Notes: generated by a model not told the origin, from the letters alone. Counted from the stretch's first letter, positions 17,151 to 26,664 are shown. The stretch: DNA of 64,000 nucleotides from Gammaproteobacteria bacterium (GCA_016874055.1 VGVG01000002.1:62001-126000), one strand, 5' to 3'. Numbers and translations: made by a program.

Positions 17151-17907
17151 TATTGTCTTCCTTCAGAAGTTCGCGCTCTTCATCGGTGAGAGCACGACCC
17201 GATCCGCCCGGTTGCAGCAAGTCGGGTCTACGCGCTTGCGTACGCACCAACGACTCCCGCAACCTCCACCGCCGAATGGCCGCATGATTTCCACCTTGCA
17301 ACACCGCCGGCACCTTTCGACCTTCCCACTCGATCGGTCGCGTGAACTGGGGCCAGTCAAGTCGAGCTGCGGTGAAAGATTCCTCCACGTTCGACCGCTC
17401 GTCACCTAGCGCCCCGGGCAAAAGCCTGACCGCCGCGTCGATCACCGCGAGCGCCGCGAAGTCACCGCCCGAGAGAACAAAGTCTCCAAGCGACAATTCA
17501 CGATCGATTCGCGATTCAATCACCCGCTCGTCGAGCCCCTCATAGCGACTCGCCACCAGCACAAACCCGGGCAAGGCTGCGAGTTCACGCGCCACGCCTT
17601 GGTCAAATTTTTGACCCTGCGCCGCCAGATGCACCCGCAGCACTCCCCTCGGCAGCTGCCCTGTCGCAGCGTCTATGGCCGCTGCCCAAGGTACCGGTGA
17701 TCCCACCATGCCCGGCCCGCCACCGAAGGGCCGATCATCAACCGCCTTGTGCGGATCATCGGCATAAGATCGAGGATCGACACAGTCTACCCTCGCAAGG
17801 TCACGCTCTAGTGCGCGACCCAACACTCCGTACTTCAGCGCCCCGCGCACCATCGAGGGAAACAGGGAGACGAGCGCGATACGCAGTGGCGCTCCCCGCC
17901 CAGTCAC
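17143..17907 (-). CDS. trmD: TrmD, tRNA (guanine-37-N1) methyltransferase
   Basis: A 254-residue SPOUT methyltransferase that makes m1G37 in tRNAs reading CNN codons. The trefoil-knot residues are visible in [14 protein letters not shown] and [20 protein letters not shown], and [12 protein letters not shown] is the N-terminal loop. I choose the GTG at 17907, one base after the rimM stop, because the family begins only a few residues before [12 protein letters not shown]; an upstream ATG at 17958 lies inside rimM. It overlaps rplS by 8 bases. Confidence 0.96.
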   Translation of the reverse strand: MTGRGAPLRIALVSLFPSMVRGALKYGVLGRALERDLARVDCVDPRSYADDPHKAVDDRPFGGGPGMVGSPVPWAAAIDAATGQLPRGVLRVHLAAQGQKFDQGVARELAALPGFVLVASRYEGLDERVIESRIDRELSLGDFVLSGGDFAALAVIDAAVRLLPGALGDERSNVEESFTAARLDWPQFTRPIEWEGRKVPAVLQGGNHAAIRRWRLRESLVRTQARRPDLLQPGGSGRALTDEERELLKEDNNG

Positions 17908-17908
17908 C

Positions 17909-18421
17909 TCAAAACTCCCCCGGCCATTCGACCCGCACGCATCGCGTTGAAGAATCAATAGACTTCAAATGCTGCGGCGTCACTGGGAGCCAGTGCTCCT
18001 GTTGGCCTCGCACCACCATGACGACACTGGCCGGCATGTCTTCGAATCGCTCAATGACGCCGAGTTTAACGCCTTCGAGATTCAGTACCTCAAACCCGAT
18101 GAGGTCGACCCGGTAGTGCTCACCCGGTGCCGTGTCCGGCAGAGCCGAGCGCGGCACTTCGATAATCGACCCGACGAGACCCTCTGCTCCTTCGCGGGTG
18201 GTCGCGCCCTCGATTCGCGCCTCAAGGCCCGAAGGACTCTGTCGCGACTCGGCGACCTTCACCTCTCGGCGCTCACCCGTCGCCGAGCGTAGGTGCCAAG
18301 ACGAGTAAATCATTACCGCCTCAACGGGCTCGGTCCAGGACTCGAGATGCAACCAACCCTTCAAACCTTTGGGACGTCCGAGACGTCCCAGCTCCACCCA
18401 AGTCACGCGGGAGTCGTCCAC
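17909..18421 (-). CDS. rimM: RimM, 16S rRNA processing factor
   Basis: A 170-residue RimM with an N-terminal RimM domain (LGRLGRPKGLKGWLHLESW) and a C-terminal PRC-barrel (YRVDLIGFEVLNLEGVKLG; LPVTPQHLKSIDSSTRCVRV). It binds ribosomal protein S19 during 30S head maturation. The start is GTG. It lies between rpsP (22 bases before) and trmD (1 base after), the expected order. Confidence 0.94.
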   Translation of the reverse strand: MDDSRVTWVELGRLGRPKGLKGWLHLESWTEPVEAVMIYSSWHLRSATGERREVKVAESRQSPSGLEARIEGATTREGAEGLVGSIIEVPRSALPDTAPGEHYRVDLIGFEVLNLEGVKLGVIERFEDMPASVVMVVRGQQEHWLPVTPQHLKSIDSSTRCVRVEWPGEF

Positions 18422-18443
18422 GCGCGCTCGAACGGCAAGAGCC

Positions 18444-18707
18444 TCAGGCCGCAGCCTGCGAGGCCTGCTTGCGGAAATCCTTGACGAGTGTCTTCACGCG
18501 ATCCGACTGTTTAGCACCTTTGCCGACCCAGTACTCAATACGCGCGAGGTCGAGCTTCAGCCGCGGCTCACTCTTGCGAGCCACCGGGTTGAAGAAACCG
18601 ACGTTCTCGAGGCTGAGGCCGCCTTGACGTTTACGGCTGTCGGTGACCACGACGTGATAGAATGGCGAATGTTTCGCGCCATGGCGGGTTAGACGGATCG
18701 TTACCAT
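18444..18707 (-). CDS. rpsP: 30S ribosomal protein S16
   Basis: An 87-residue S16 starting [20 protein letters not shown], with the conserved [20 protein letters not shown] take ATG 18707, preceded by GGAAG, over the longer frame reaching 18785. It is the first gene of rpsP-rimM-trmD-rplS and follows ffh by 82 bases on the same strand, so ffh may belong to the same transcript. Confidence 0.97.
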   Translation of the reverse strand: MVTIRLTRHGAKHSPFYHVVVTDSRKRQGGLSLENVGFFNPVARKSEPRLKLDLARIEYWVGKGAKQSDRVKTLVKDFRKQASQAAA

Positions 18708-18789
18708 GTCAATCGGCGCTTCCGGGGAGTCGAAAAAGGCGGCAAAGCCTACAGAAATCCGAGGCTCAATGGAAGCGCCACGCACGGCG

Positions 18790-20154
18790 CTAGCGGGGAG
18801 GTATAAACCCCGGGGGCAACCCCCCTCCCTTCAGGGCCCCAAGGATGCGGCGGAACCTTCCCCCTTTCATGCCTTTCATCATGCGCTGCATCTCCGAAAA
18901 TTGTTTCAGTAGACGATTGACGTCCTGAACCTGGGTCCCTGACCCGGCCGCGATCCGACGGCGGCGCGACCCGTTTATCACTTCGGGACGACGCCGTTCC
19001 CGGTGGGTCATGGAGTTGATGATGGCAATCTGCCGACAGACCTGCAGATCCCCCACCCCAGCGGGCATCCCCCTCTTGGCGAGCTGGGCAGGCAGCTTGT
19101 CGACGAGCGACTGGAAACCCCCCATATTCTGCAACTGCTCGAGTTGGCCCTTCAAATCATAGAAATCGAACTTATCACCCGCGACGACTTTTTTGGCGAA
19201 GCGTTCGGCCTCTGCCGCGTCCACCTTACCCTGCACTTGCTCGACGAGCGCAACCACATCACCCATGCCGAGAATGCGATTAGCCATGCGCTCGGGATCA
19301 AAAGGCTCGAGGGCACCGGACTTCTCTCCGACACCGAGAAAGACGATAGGCTTGCCGGTGATTTGGCGAACCGATAGCGCCGCACCTCCGCGCGCATCAC
19401 CATCGGTTTTGGTCAAAATAATGCCCGTGAGTTCGAGCGCCGAGCCGAAGGACTTCGCGGAATTGAGCGCGTCCTGCCCGGCCATCGCATCGACGACGAA
19501 GAGTTTTTCGTGCGCACCGACGCGCTCATCAATGGCCCGCACCTCGTTCATTAGGTCAGCATCGACGTGCTGACGCCCGGCCGTATCGACGATGAGCACA
19601 TCGTAGACCCCGCGTCGTGCCGCCTCGAGCGCCGACTCGGTGATGGCAATCGGATTCCCGCCGGTTTCGGAAGGATGAAAGTCCGCACCGATCTGCTCGG
19701 CGAGTCGTTGTAGTTGCAGGATGGCAGCTGGGCGGCGAAGGTCGGTGCTGACGAGGAGCACCCGCTTTTTTCGCTTCTCAATGAGCCAACGGGCGAGCTT
19801 GCCGGCGGTCGTGGTTTTGCCTGCGCCCTGCAGACCGGCAAGGAGCACCACGTATGGCGGCTGGGCCCGCAGCTCGAAGCCCTCCCGGGCTCCCCCCATG
19901 AGCTCGACCAGCTCGCGATGCAGGATGCTGACGAAGACTTGGCCGGGGGTCAGGCTGGAGGCAACCTCGGTACCTTGGGCTTTCTCGCGTACCGAATCGA
20001 TGAAGGCCTTGATGACGGGCAACGCCACGTCCGCCTCCAGGAGGGCCATGCGCACCTCCCGGAGGGTCTCGACAATATTCTCCTCGCCTATCCGTCCCCT
20101 ACCCCGCAGGTTTTGGACTGTTTTGGAGAATTTTTGACTAAGGTTTTCGAACAC
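18790..20154 (-). CDS. ffh: Ffh, signal recognition particle GTPase
   Basis: A 454-residue SRP54 homologue. The N and G domains show [15 protein letters not shown] (P-loop), [10 protein letters not shown] and [13 protein letters not shown]; the methionine-rich M domain follows, with the RNA-binding segment [21 protein letters not shown]. With 4.5S RNA (not found in this window) it targets nascent inner-membrane proteins. The start is GTG at 20154; no upstream in-frame ATG exists. A TATAAT box lies just 7 bases upstream, so the message may be leaderless. The divergent corC-like gene begins 3 bases away. Confidence 0.96.
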   Translation of the reverse strand: MFENLSQKFSKTVQNLRGRGRIGEENIVETLREVRMALLEADVALPVIKAFIDSVREKAQGTEVASSLTPGQVFVSILHRELVELMGGAREGFELRAQPPYVVLLAGLQGAGKTTTAGKLARWLIEKRKKRVLLVSTDLRRPAAILQLQRLAEQIGADFHPSETGGNPIAITESALEAARRGVYDVLIVDTAGRQHVDADLMNEVRAIDERVGAHEKLFVVDAMAGQDALNSAKSFGSALELTGIILTKTDGDARGGAALSVRQITGKPIVFLGVGEKSGALEPFDPERMANRILGMGDVVALVEQVQGKVDAAEAERFAKKVVAGDKFDFYDLKGQLEQLQNMGGFQSLVDKLPAQLAKRGMPAGVGDLQVCRQIAIINSMTHRERRRPEVINGSRRRRIAAGSGTQVQDVNRLLKQFSEMQRMMKGMKGGRFRRILGALKGGGLPPGFIPPR

Positions 20155-20157
20155 CTG

Positions 20158-21492
20158 ATGATTATAGTCGTGAGTGACCCCGCACTCCTGCCGTTGCTCG
20201 GACTTCTGGTCCTTTGCCTAGTGTTATCCGCGTTTTTCTCGGGCACCGAGACGGCGATGATGAGTTTTAACCGCTATCGGCTCCGAACCATGGCTAAGGC
20301 TGGTAACCGTGGCGCCATTCTCGCCGAGCGCCTGCTCACGCGGCCCGACCGACTCATCGGTCTTATCCTGCTAGGCAATAACCTCGTCAATAACCTCGCG
20401 GCCACTCTGGTCACGATCATCGTGTTGCGCGTTTGGGGTGACGGATGGGTCGCCCTCGGCGTGGGCGTGCTCACCCTTTTTATGCTCATTTTTTGCGAAG
20501 TGGGACCCAAGACTTACGGCGCATTGCATCCGCGTCGACTTGTCGTCACTTCGGCCTACATCTACACCGTCCTGCAGTGGGCAATGCGCCCTGCCGTGTT
20601 CGCCATCAGCTGGATCACCAATGGTGCCCTCCGACTTGTCGGTCTCAGAGTCGATCGCGAAATTCAACAAATGGCTCTCTCGCGCGAGGAGCTGCGCACC
20701 GTGGTAGCGGAAGCCGGTGCCATGATCCCAAAGAGCCACCAGGGAATGTTGATGAGTGTGCTCGATCTTGAGCGTATGACGGTCAACGACATCATGATTC
20801 CGCGGCAAGAGATTGCGGGTATCGATCTCGAGGAAGATTGGGAGCGCATTCTCGATCAGTTACGCCAGACGCCGCATACGCGACTGCCGGTCTATCGCGG
20901 AGATCTCGGACAGATGGTGGGCTTACTGCACATGCGGCGAATCGCGCAGGAGCTCGCGAAGGGCGATCTCGATCGCGATCGTCTGGGAGAGATCGCTGCA
21001 CAGCGTGAGCCGTATTACGTGCCGGACGGTACGCCGCTGCCGATGCAGCTCAGTAACTTTCAGCGCGATCGGCGCCGCTTCGCATTCGTCGTAAATGAAT
21101 ACGGCGATATTGAGGGTCTTGTGACTCTGGAGGATCTCCTCGAAGAGATCGTCGGTGAGTTTACGAGCGACCCGGCCACGATCTCGCATCGTGACATCCA
21201 CCGTGAGCCGTCTGGCGCGTGCATCGTGAATGCCTCGGCGATGATTCGCGTACTCAACCGGAAGCTTGGTTGGCAACTGCCGACTGACGGACCGAAGACA
21301 CTGAACGGCCTGTTGCTCGAGAAACTCGAAACTATTCCGACAGCTGGAACGTCGCTGCATATCGGCAACCTCGACATGGAAGTGCTGCAGATCGCTGATA
21401 ACGCCATTCGTACGGTACGTGTAATCGAGCGCTCGAGCGTCAAAACGGCCGGAATCGCAGCGCGAAATACCAGCGGCACGGCACCTCACTAA
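20158..21492 (+). CDS. CorC/HlyC-type (CNNM) membrane protein with CBS domains
   Basis: A 444-residue protein with a DUF21/CNNM membrane domain (four hydrophobic helices, about 8-180; AFFSGTETAMMSFNRYRLRT is the motif), a CBS pair (about 205-320, with NDIMIPRQEIAGIDLEEDW and FVVNEYGDIEGLVTLEDLLEEIVGE) and a C-terminal CorC_HlyC domain. Homologues (YfjD/CorB, MpfA) are linked to magnesium and cobalt efflux or tolerance. The start ATG 20158 is 3 bases from the ffh start; GTG 20170 is an alternative. The gene is often found beside ffh in gammaproteobacteria, which fits. Confidence 0.88.
   Translation: MIIVVSDPALLPLLGLLVLCLVLSAFFSGTETAMMSFNRYRLRTMAKAGNRGAILAERLLTRPDRLIGLILLGNNLVNNLAATLVTIIVLRVWGDGWVALGVGVLTLFMLIFCEVGPKTYGALHPRRLVVTSAYIYTVLQWAMRPAVFAISWITNGALRLVGLRVDREIQQMALSREELRTVVAEAGAMIPKSHQGMLMSVLDLERMTVNDIMIPRQEIAGIDLEEDWERILDQLRQTPHTRLPVYRGDLGQMVGLLHMRRIAQELAKGDLDRDRLGEIAAQREPYYVPDGTPLPMQLSNFQRDRRRFAFVVNEYGDIEGLVTLEDLLEEIVGEFTSDPATISHRDIHREPSGACIVNASAMIRVLNRKLGWQLPTDGPKTLNGLLLEKLETIPTAGTSLHIGNLDMEVLQIADNAIRTVRVIERSSVKTAGIAARNTSGTAPH
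20161..20166 (-). promoter_or_regulatory. Consensus -10 box abutting the ffh start
   Basis: The minus strand carries a perfect TATAAT at 20166-20161. Initiation 6-8 bases downstream falls at 20155-20153, the ffh GTG itself. No good -35 hexamer is visible at 16-18 bases, and the box lies within the first codons of the divergent gene at 20158, so it could also be chance. Confidence 0.35.
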
Positions 21493-21525
21493 TCGAACGA
21501 AGGTACCGGCGGGACCGAACCCATC

Positions 21526-21779
21526 ATCCTTGCTGCAGCCTGCGCCCACATTGGGCGCGTCCGCTCGCAAACGAGGTGGTGGTTCTGGTCGATGCATCAT
21601 TGGCTTACGTGGCCATCGCCAACGGGCTCGGCCGCAGCAACACGGGGGATATCGCAAGCCGCCTGATCATCGACACCGTATCGCAAGCCCTCCGGACGCT
21701 TGCTACCACGCCCCATCGCAACCCGGAGGTCTTTTCACGAGAGGCGGAGGCGCAGCCTAATGCCCGTGTCTACCCCTAG
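21526..21779 (+). pseudogene. PP2C Ser/Thr protein phosphatase, N-terminal fragment (frameshifted)
   Basis: Right after the corC-like gene, one frame reads HIGRVRSQTR (21547-21576), the GxxRxxNED region of Stp-type PP2C phosphatases; a shift to the next frame continues as VVVLVDASLAYVAIANGLGR then GDIASRLIIDTVSQALR (21576 onward), matching the DGMGGHxxGExAS region. The shift destroys the metal-binding NED motif, and D-G-M-G-G has become N-G-L-G. The frame ends at 21779. The rest of the phosphatase lies beyond the DUF998 gene at 22828-23433. This fragment cannot encode an active enzyme. Confidence 0.7.
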
Positions 21780-21900
21780 TCGTCTCGCATTTAGGGTTTC
21801 ACCGGGATCGGCACTACGCTCTACCCAGGTTCGCAAAGGTTGACATCTGACCCTACCACATAGTTAGGTAATGCAACTAACATAACTCTCGGGCGCGTAA

Positions 21901-22509
21901 ATGACCGACGTGTCGATTGCGCGGTTGGGCATACTCGCCAACCTTTTGTTCTGGCCTCTGATGTTCGCGATGGCGGCGATGCGGTCCGACTATTCCCACC
22001 TCCACCAAGCCATCAGCGAGCTGGGGTCGTTCGGAGCGCCCTGGATGTGGGTGTGGAACGTCTTCGGATTCATTGGTCCGGGGCTTCTGCTGGCCGGCTT
22101 CGGCTGGAACTTGGCGCGGCGATTACGTCCGGGCAGCAGATGGGTCGCAGGTCTCCTGGCTCTGGCGGGCATCGGGATGACTTTTGCCGGGGTCTTTCCC
22201 GCCAACATGGACGATCGCGAGGGACGGGAGACTATGCTCCACGCCATGGGGTCTCTCACAAGCCTACTGGCTTGGGCGGCGGGAGTGATCGCGATCGCCA
22301 TGCTGGCGCACCGGACACGGCCGGACATCGCGGCCGCCAGTCTTATCGCTTTCCTAGCCGCGCTGTGCGGGTTCGCGCTTTATGGGTTCATGCCCCTCAC
22401 GCCCGCCCTTGTGCAGAGGATCAACTTTGGCGTCTTCTTTGGCTGGTATTTCGTCGTGGCGCTGCTGCTGATAGTACGCCGGCATTCAGCGTCCATGCCT
22501 AACGGCTAG
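21901..22509 (+). CDS. DUF998-family integral membrane protein
   Basis: A 202-residue protein with about six hydrophobic helices. YSHLHQAISELGSFGAPWMW is the family's N-terminal motif and FPANMDDREGRETMLHAMGS the conserved central loop, as in DUF998. Members are membrane proteins of unknown function. A perfect TTGACA at 21840-21845 lies upstream but with no convincing -10. The gene lies exactly between the two halves of a broken PP2C phosphatase gene, so it probably arrived by insertion, perhaps with 21780-22827 as a block. No transposase or repeats flank it. Confidence 0.8.
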   Translation: MTDVSIARLGILANLLFWPLMFAMAAMRSDYSHLHQAISELGSFGAPWMWVWNVFGFIGPGLLLAGFGWNLARRLRPGSRWVAGLLALAGIGMTFAGVFPANMDDREGRETMLHAMGSLTSLLAWAAGVIAIAMLAHRTRPDIAAASLIAFLAALCGFALYGFMPLTPALVQRINFGVFFGWYFVVALLLIVRRHSASMPNG

Positions 22510-22607
22510 GCACTCCGCTCCACCCTCAACCCGCTCTTCGTCAGCTGTCGCTGTATGCTGTCGGGGTCGAGCAAATGATGCAGGCCGGCTAGGACAAAGC
22601 CCGCCAT
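22506..22607 (-). CDS. Small open frame, 33 residues, unidentified
   Basis: A minus-strand frame reading MAGFVLAGLHHLLDPDSIQR and ending RVERSA overlaps the end of the DUF998 gene by 4 bases. It has no recognisable motif. Together with 22608-22827, where I recognise nothing, it may be the edge of the segment that came in with the DUF998 gene, or the tail of a lost gene. I would not defend it as a real protein. Confidence 0.2.
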   Translation of the reverse strand: MAGFVLAGLHHLLDPDSIQRQLTKSGLRVERSA

Positions 22608-22827
22608 CGATCAGGAAGGGCCTTCCCTACCGTCGACCGTGGCCGTCACCACAGCCTGCTGATCTTCCATTTTCGGCGGTAGGGAGATCGCGGTCAGTGC
22701 GCACCCCGCCAAGACCGCGTCAGGGGCCGCCTTCGGAGTCCCAACCCCGACAGGTTGCGAAGCGGCAGTTCCGGCCGCCAATACGACGCCCGCTGCTCCG
22801 AGGGCGAGATGCTGCCAGTGCGCCGTT

Positions 22828-23433
22828 GCAAACCTCCGACAGGCTCTCGGCGGTCTAAACGCCGCGCTTTGCGCATAGGTTCGGCGGCGCAGCCAACTAA
22901 GCGCTGACAATCGTGAAGCAGGCCCAACGTCGCCTATAAGTCGGAAGCCGCCATTAGCAGGCTGAGCAATCACCGCTGCCGAACCCGGTCTGCAGCTCAT
23001 CGTCGCAGACGTCGGCGACTCTCGCTTCTTTGGGTACCGGGCACAGCAAACCCCAACTCTCGAGAGCCTCACGCACGACCATTCGAGTGCTCAGTCACAC
23101 AGCAGTTAAGGATTTTTTGCACCTGCCGAGGCGCGGCTAATGCCGCGCCAACGAGTGCTGACCAACGCCGTTAGCGGCGGGCAGGAAATCGACATCGACC
23201 TGCTTAGGACGCCGCTCTTGCAAGGCGATCCCCTGCTGCTGTACTCCAACGGGCTGAGCAATACGCTGGTCGATACCGACATAGCCGCGGTGCTCGGCGA
23301 AGTACTGACGTCTAACGATGTACAAATCGGCTCACCCGCGAAAAGATTATATGAGGCAGCCGATTGCCGTGGCGGTCTCGACAATATCAGTGTCGCTCTC
23401 GCCACGCCCGCCAGAATCAGCAATCAGACGTAA
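22828..23433 (+). pseudogene. PP2C Ser/Thr protein phosphatase, C-terminal part (three stops)
   Basis: One reading frame from 22828 to 23433 matches the rest of an Stp-type PP2C phosphatase but contains stops at 22876 (TAG), 22963 (TGA) and 23107 (TAA). Readable pieces: NLRQALGGLNAALCA; LQLIVADVGDSRFFGYR (the conserved VGDSR); LESLTHDHSSAQ; GFFAPAEARLMPRQRVLTNAV; LLLYSNGLSN (normally CSDGL, the metal-binding Asp now Asn); and CRGGLDNISVALA at the end. All these are in the same phase, so point mutations rather than frameshifts ended this half. The last bases overlap the convergent alr stop by 10. Confidence 0.75.
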
Positions 23434-24539
23434 TCGAACGCCACTCGATGCGTGACCCCACACAGGAGCTCGTAAGAAATCGTCCCCGCTGCGGTCGCCA
23501 CGTCATCTACCGACAACCCATCACCCCACAGCACAACGGGAGTTCCGACGGACACCTTGGGCACATCTGTCACATCCACGGTGATCATATCCATCGACAC
23601 TCTACCGACAATCGGGACTCGACGCCCGGCCACCAGAACGGGCGCACCACTCGGTAAATGCCGAGGCACCCCATCCGCATAACCGGCTGCAAGGGTCGCG
23701 ATGCGAGACGGTCGCGCCGCACGCCACGACGCGCCGTAACCCACGCTGTCTCCAGTGTTGATGGAGCGTAACGCGATCACCCGAGTAGAAAGCGTCATGA
23801 CAGGCTTGAGACCCAACGAGTCGGCCGTTCTACCGATTACCGGCGAACCACCGTAGAGAGCGATCCCCGCCCTTACCCACTCGTGTTGCCCGACCGTCGC
23901 CGAGAGAATCGCTGCTGAGTTGGCAACGCCCGTGGCCGGCGCACTGAGCCCAAAGAGTTCGGCATCGAAACGCTGTAGTTGCTCGGTTGTCATCGACGCC
24001 GCAGGCTCGTCGGCCCTCGCAAAGTGAGTCATCACACGAAGTTCGCCGACGAGACCATTCGCGCGCACGCGGGCTGCCGCTGCCGCAGCTTGTCCCGTCT
24101 GAAAACCTAGTCGGCTCATACCCGTGTCAAGTTCGAGCCAGACCACGCGAGCTGGTCGTGATTTCTTTAATGAATGAGCGGATACCCTACGCTCGAGCAG
24201 GTCAACCTGATAATCAGCATGCACAACGAAATCGAGTTCGTTGTCAAGCGCGAGTTCGAGTTCTTCGTCCGTGAACACGCCCTCCATCAGCACGATCGGT
24301 TTAGTTATCCCACGCTCGCGCAGCTCGAGACCCTCGCCGAGCCGCGCCACGCCGAACGCCGCCGCCAATTCAAGGGCTCGGGCGGCTTGCACAGCGCCAT
24401 GCCCATAGGCGTTCGCCTTGATGACTGCGAGCATTTTAGATCCAGGCGCCGCCGCCTGTAGGAGAGCGAGATTATGGCGCAACGCAGCGAGTGCGATGGT
24501 CGCATGGACCGGAGTAGCGGACGTAAGTGAGTTGGCCAT
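23424..24539 (-). CDS. alr: Alanine racemase
   Basis: A 371-residue PLP enzyme that makes D-alanine for peptidoglycan. The PLP lysine is K41 in KANAYGHG; WLELDTGMSRLGF and the later VGYGASWRA (catalytic tyrosine) and GRVSMDMITVDVT are all present. I take ATG 24539, which is internal to a longer frame starting in dnaB, because MANSLTSATPVHATIAL fits the family N-terminus. It follows dnaB by 16 bases, a linkage also seen in E. coli (dnaB-alr). Confidence 0.95.
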   Translation of the reverse strand: MANSLTSATPVHATIALAALRHNLALLQAAAPGSKMLAVIKANAYGHGAVQAARALELAAAFGVARLGEGLELRERGITKPIVLMEGVFTDEELELALDNELDFVVHADYQVDLLERRVSAHSLKKSRPARVVWLELDTGMSRLGFQTGQAAAAAARVRANGLVGELRVMTHFARADEPAASMTTEQLQRFDAELFGLSAPATGVANSAAILSATVGQHEWVRAGIALYGGSPVIGRTADSLGLKPVMTLSTRVIALRSINTGDSVGYGASWRAARPSRIATLAAGYADGVPRHLPSGAPVLVAGRRVPIVGRVSMDMITVDVTDVPKVSVGTPVVLWGDGLSVDDVATAAGTISYELLCGVTHRVAFDYV

Positions 24540-24555
24540 AGCCGATGGCAGCGAC

Positions 24556-25932
24556 TCAGCGCAGCACACCCTCGGCGTAAGAGTCGGGCGCATAATTGAC
24601 AAAACGTGAATACTGACCCTGGAAGGTCAGCAAGAAGGCACCCGTCTCACCATTACGGTGCTTGGCGAGATCGATTTCGGCAATACCCTTCTTGGTGGTG
24701 TTCTTATCGTACACCTCTTCGCGATAGATGAGCAGGATCATATCTGCGTCCTGCTCGATGGCACCCGATTCGCGCAGATCAGACATCACCGGCTTCTTGT
24801 CGGCACGCTGCTCGACGCCGCGATTGAGCTGCGAGAGCGCAATCACCGGGACGCTGAGTTCCTTGGCGAGTGTCTTGAGGCCACGCGAAATCTCAGCAAT
24901 CTCGGTGGCGCGATTTTCTTTTGTCCCCGGCACCTGCATAAGCTGTAGGTAGTCGACGATGACGAGATTGAGTCCATTCTCGCGATAGACGCGCCGTGCC
25001 CTCGCTCGAAGTTCTATCGGAGTGAGCGCCGGCGTTTCGTCGATGAAGATCTTTGCGTCTGAAAGCTGCCCCACCGCACCCGTGATGCGCGGCCAATCGT
25101 CATCGGAGATTTGACCACTGCGAATGTGTCCGAGTGACACGCGGCCAATGGACGACAGCATGCGTGTGAGTAACTGCTCAGAAGGCATTTCCATGGAAAA
25201 GATAGCGACTGAGGCGTTCACACCGGCCTTAAGCGCTGCGTACTCGGCCATATTGATCGCAAAAGTGGTCTTACCCATCGACGGGCGACCCGCGACGACC
25301 ACGAGATCGCCGCCGCGCAATCCGCCGGTCTTCCGATCGAACGCATCAAATCCGGTCGGCAAGCCACGCATACCGTCGGGATTGTTGTGCCACTCATCAA
25401 TTTGATCGATGAGTCCCGGCATAATCTGTTGGACGGACACGGCACCATCACGCTTGCCGTGCGCGCCCCGCTCGGCAATCGCAAATACGCGACCTTCTGC
25501 ACTTTCGACGAGCTCTTGCGCCGTCTCGCCTTCGTTGTTGAACACGGAGGCTGCAATCTCAGTTCCCGCCGTCAGCAGTTGGCGAAGCAGCGATCGCTCG
25601 CGGACGATCGCCGCGTAGGCACGTACATTGGCGGCCGTCGGGGTATCGCGAGCGAGCGCCCCGAGATAGGCAAGCCCACCCACATCGGAAAGTCGACCGT
25701 TACGCTCGAGCTGCTCGCTAACCGTCACTGCGTCGACAGGCTTAACTTGCGCGGCGAGTTGACCGATCGCGTCGAAGATAAGCCTATGGTCAGGACGGAA
25801 AAAATCTTCGGCCCGCAGAACGTCGGCGACGTTATCCCAGGCCGAAGCGTCTAGCATCAGGCCACCCAAAACGGCCTGCTCCGCCTCGAGAGAGTGCGGC
25901 GGCGTTCGAACGTCTCCGCCGCGGACGCTCAA
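24556..25932 (-). CDS. dnaB: DnaB replicative DNA helicase
   Basis: A 458-residue DnaB. N-terminal PPHSLEAEQAVLGGLMLD, Walker A in GRPSMGKTTFAINMA, Walker B VIVDYLQLM and SDLRESGAIEQDADMILLIYR are all standard. It is the hexameric helicase at the fork. The start appears to be TTG at 25932, with GAGGAG in the end of rplI about 10-15 bases upstream; an ATG is not available at the right place. No intein is present. It directly follows rplI (6 bases). Confidence 0.96.
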   Translation of the reverse strand: MSVRGGDVRTPPHSLEAEQAVLGGLMLDASAWDNVADVLRAEDFFRPDHRLIFDAIGQLAAQVKPVDAVTVSEQLERNGRLSDVGGLAYLGALARDTPTAANVRAYAAIVRERSLLRQLLTAGTEIAASVFNNEGETAQELVESAEGRVFAIAERGAHGKRDGAVSVQQIMPGLIDQIDEWHNNPDGMRGLPTGFDAFDRKTGGLRGGDLVVVAGRPSMGKTTFAINMAEYAALKAGVNASVAIFSMEMPSEQLLTRMLSSIGRVSLGHIRSGQISDDDWPRITGAVGQLSDAKIFIDETPALTPIELRARARRVYRENGLNLVIVDYLQLMQVPGTKENRATEIAEISRGLKTLAKELSVPVIALSQLNRGVEQRADKKPVMSDLRESGAIEQDADMILLIYREEVYDKNTTKKGIAEIDLAKHRNGETGAFLLTFQGQYSRFVNYAPDSYAEGVLR

Positions 25933-25938
25933 GAGGGA

Positions 25939-26388
25939 TTACTCCTCGGAGACGATCGTGACCGGCAACTGCACGTCGACGGCAGTGTGCAGGTGCAGCA
26001 CGATCGAGTGGTCACCCACCATACGGATCGGCCCGTTGGGCAAACGAACCTCCGAACGAGCAACCGTGTGCCCTTGAGCCGTGCAAGCCTCCGCGATGTC
26101 AGTGGTGCCGATAGAGCCAAAGAGCTTACCTTCACTGCCTGCTTTTGCCGTGACGCGGAGCGTGAAATCTTTAAGCGCTGCTGCTCGGGACTCTGCGTCC
26201 ACCAATTGCTCGCGAGCGATTTTTTCTAGTTCGACACGACGCGCCTCGAACCTAGCGACGTTCGCTGCTGTGGCGAGCGTGGCTCTGCCCGAGGGCAAAA
26301 GAAAATTCCGACCGTAGCCCGACTTCACTTTGACGCGGTCTCCGACGTCACCGAGGTTCGCGACCGTGGTCAGCAGAATGACATCCAT
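25939..26388 (-). CDS. rplI: 50S ribosomal protein L9
   Basis: A 149-residue L9: MDVILLTTVANLGDVGDRVK and the conserved GYGRNFLLPSGRA, then the long linking helix and C-terminal domain (RVTAKAGSEGKLFGSIGTTD). It is the third gene of rpsF-rpsR-rplI and starts 18 bases after rpsR. Confidence 0.97.
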   Translation of the reverse strand: MDVILLTTVANLGDVGDRVKVKSGYGRNFLLPSGRATLATAANVARFEARRVELEKIAREQLVDAESRAAALKDFTLRVTAKAGSEGKLFGSIGTTDIAEACTAQGHTVARSEVRLPNGPIRMVGDHSIVLHLHTAVDVQLPVTIVSEE

Positions 26389-26406
26389 AATTGCTCCTGC
26401 CGACTT

Positions 26407-26658
26407 TTAGTGCTGATCCGTATATGGAAGCAACGAGAGGTAACGCGCGCGACGCACCGCCTGAGCGAGCTGACGCTGGTAGAACGAGCGCGTGCCAGTG
26501 ATGCGGCTCGGCACGATCTTGCCGGTTTCGGTGATGTAGCCTTTGAGCGTGGCGAGATCTTTATAGTCGATCTGCTTCACATCTTCAGCGGTGAAGCGAC
26601 AGAACTTCTTGCGACGGGTGAAGCGACCTGCGCCGCTCGACTGCTTGTTATCTCTCAA
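26407..26658 (-). CDS. rpsR: 30S ribosomal protein S18
   Basis: An 83-residue S18 with [20 protein letters not shown] and [15 protein letters not shown]. The start is TTG at 26658, six bases after the rpsF stop; GGGGAG overlapping that stop serves as ribosome site. No in-frame ATG is near. S18 binds S6 on the 30S platform. The C-terminus is slightly longer than in E. coli. Confidence 0.96.
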   Translation of the reverse strand: MRDNKQSSGAGRFTRRKKFCRFTAEDVKQIDYKDLATLKGYITETGKIVPSRITGTRSFYQRQLAQAVRRARYLSLLPYTDQH

Positions 26659-26664
26659 TTCAGA

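Noticed and set aside
20923..21657. A 244-codon minus-strand open frame opposite the corC-like gene
   Set aside because: The plus-strand protein has clear CNNM, CBS and CorC_HlyC motifs; the opposite frame is arginine-rich and motif-free.
22611..23072. A 153-codon minus-strand open frame with a hydrophobic stretch
   Set aside because: It lies opposite the PP2C remnant, whose plus-strand motifs are specific; the minus frame has no motif and is explained by GC-rich antisense coding.
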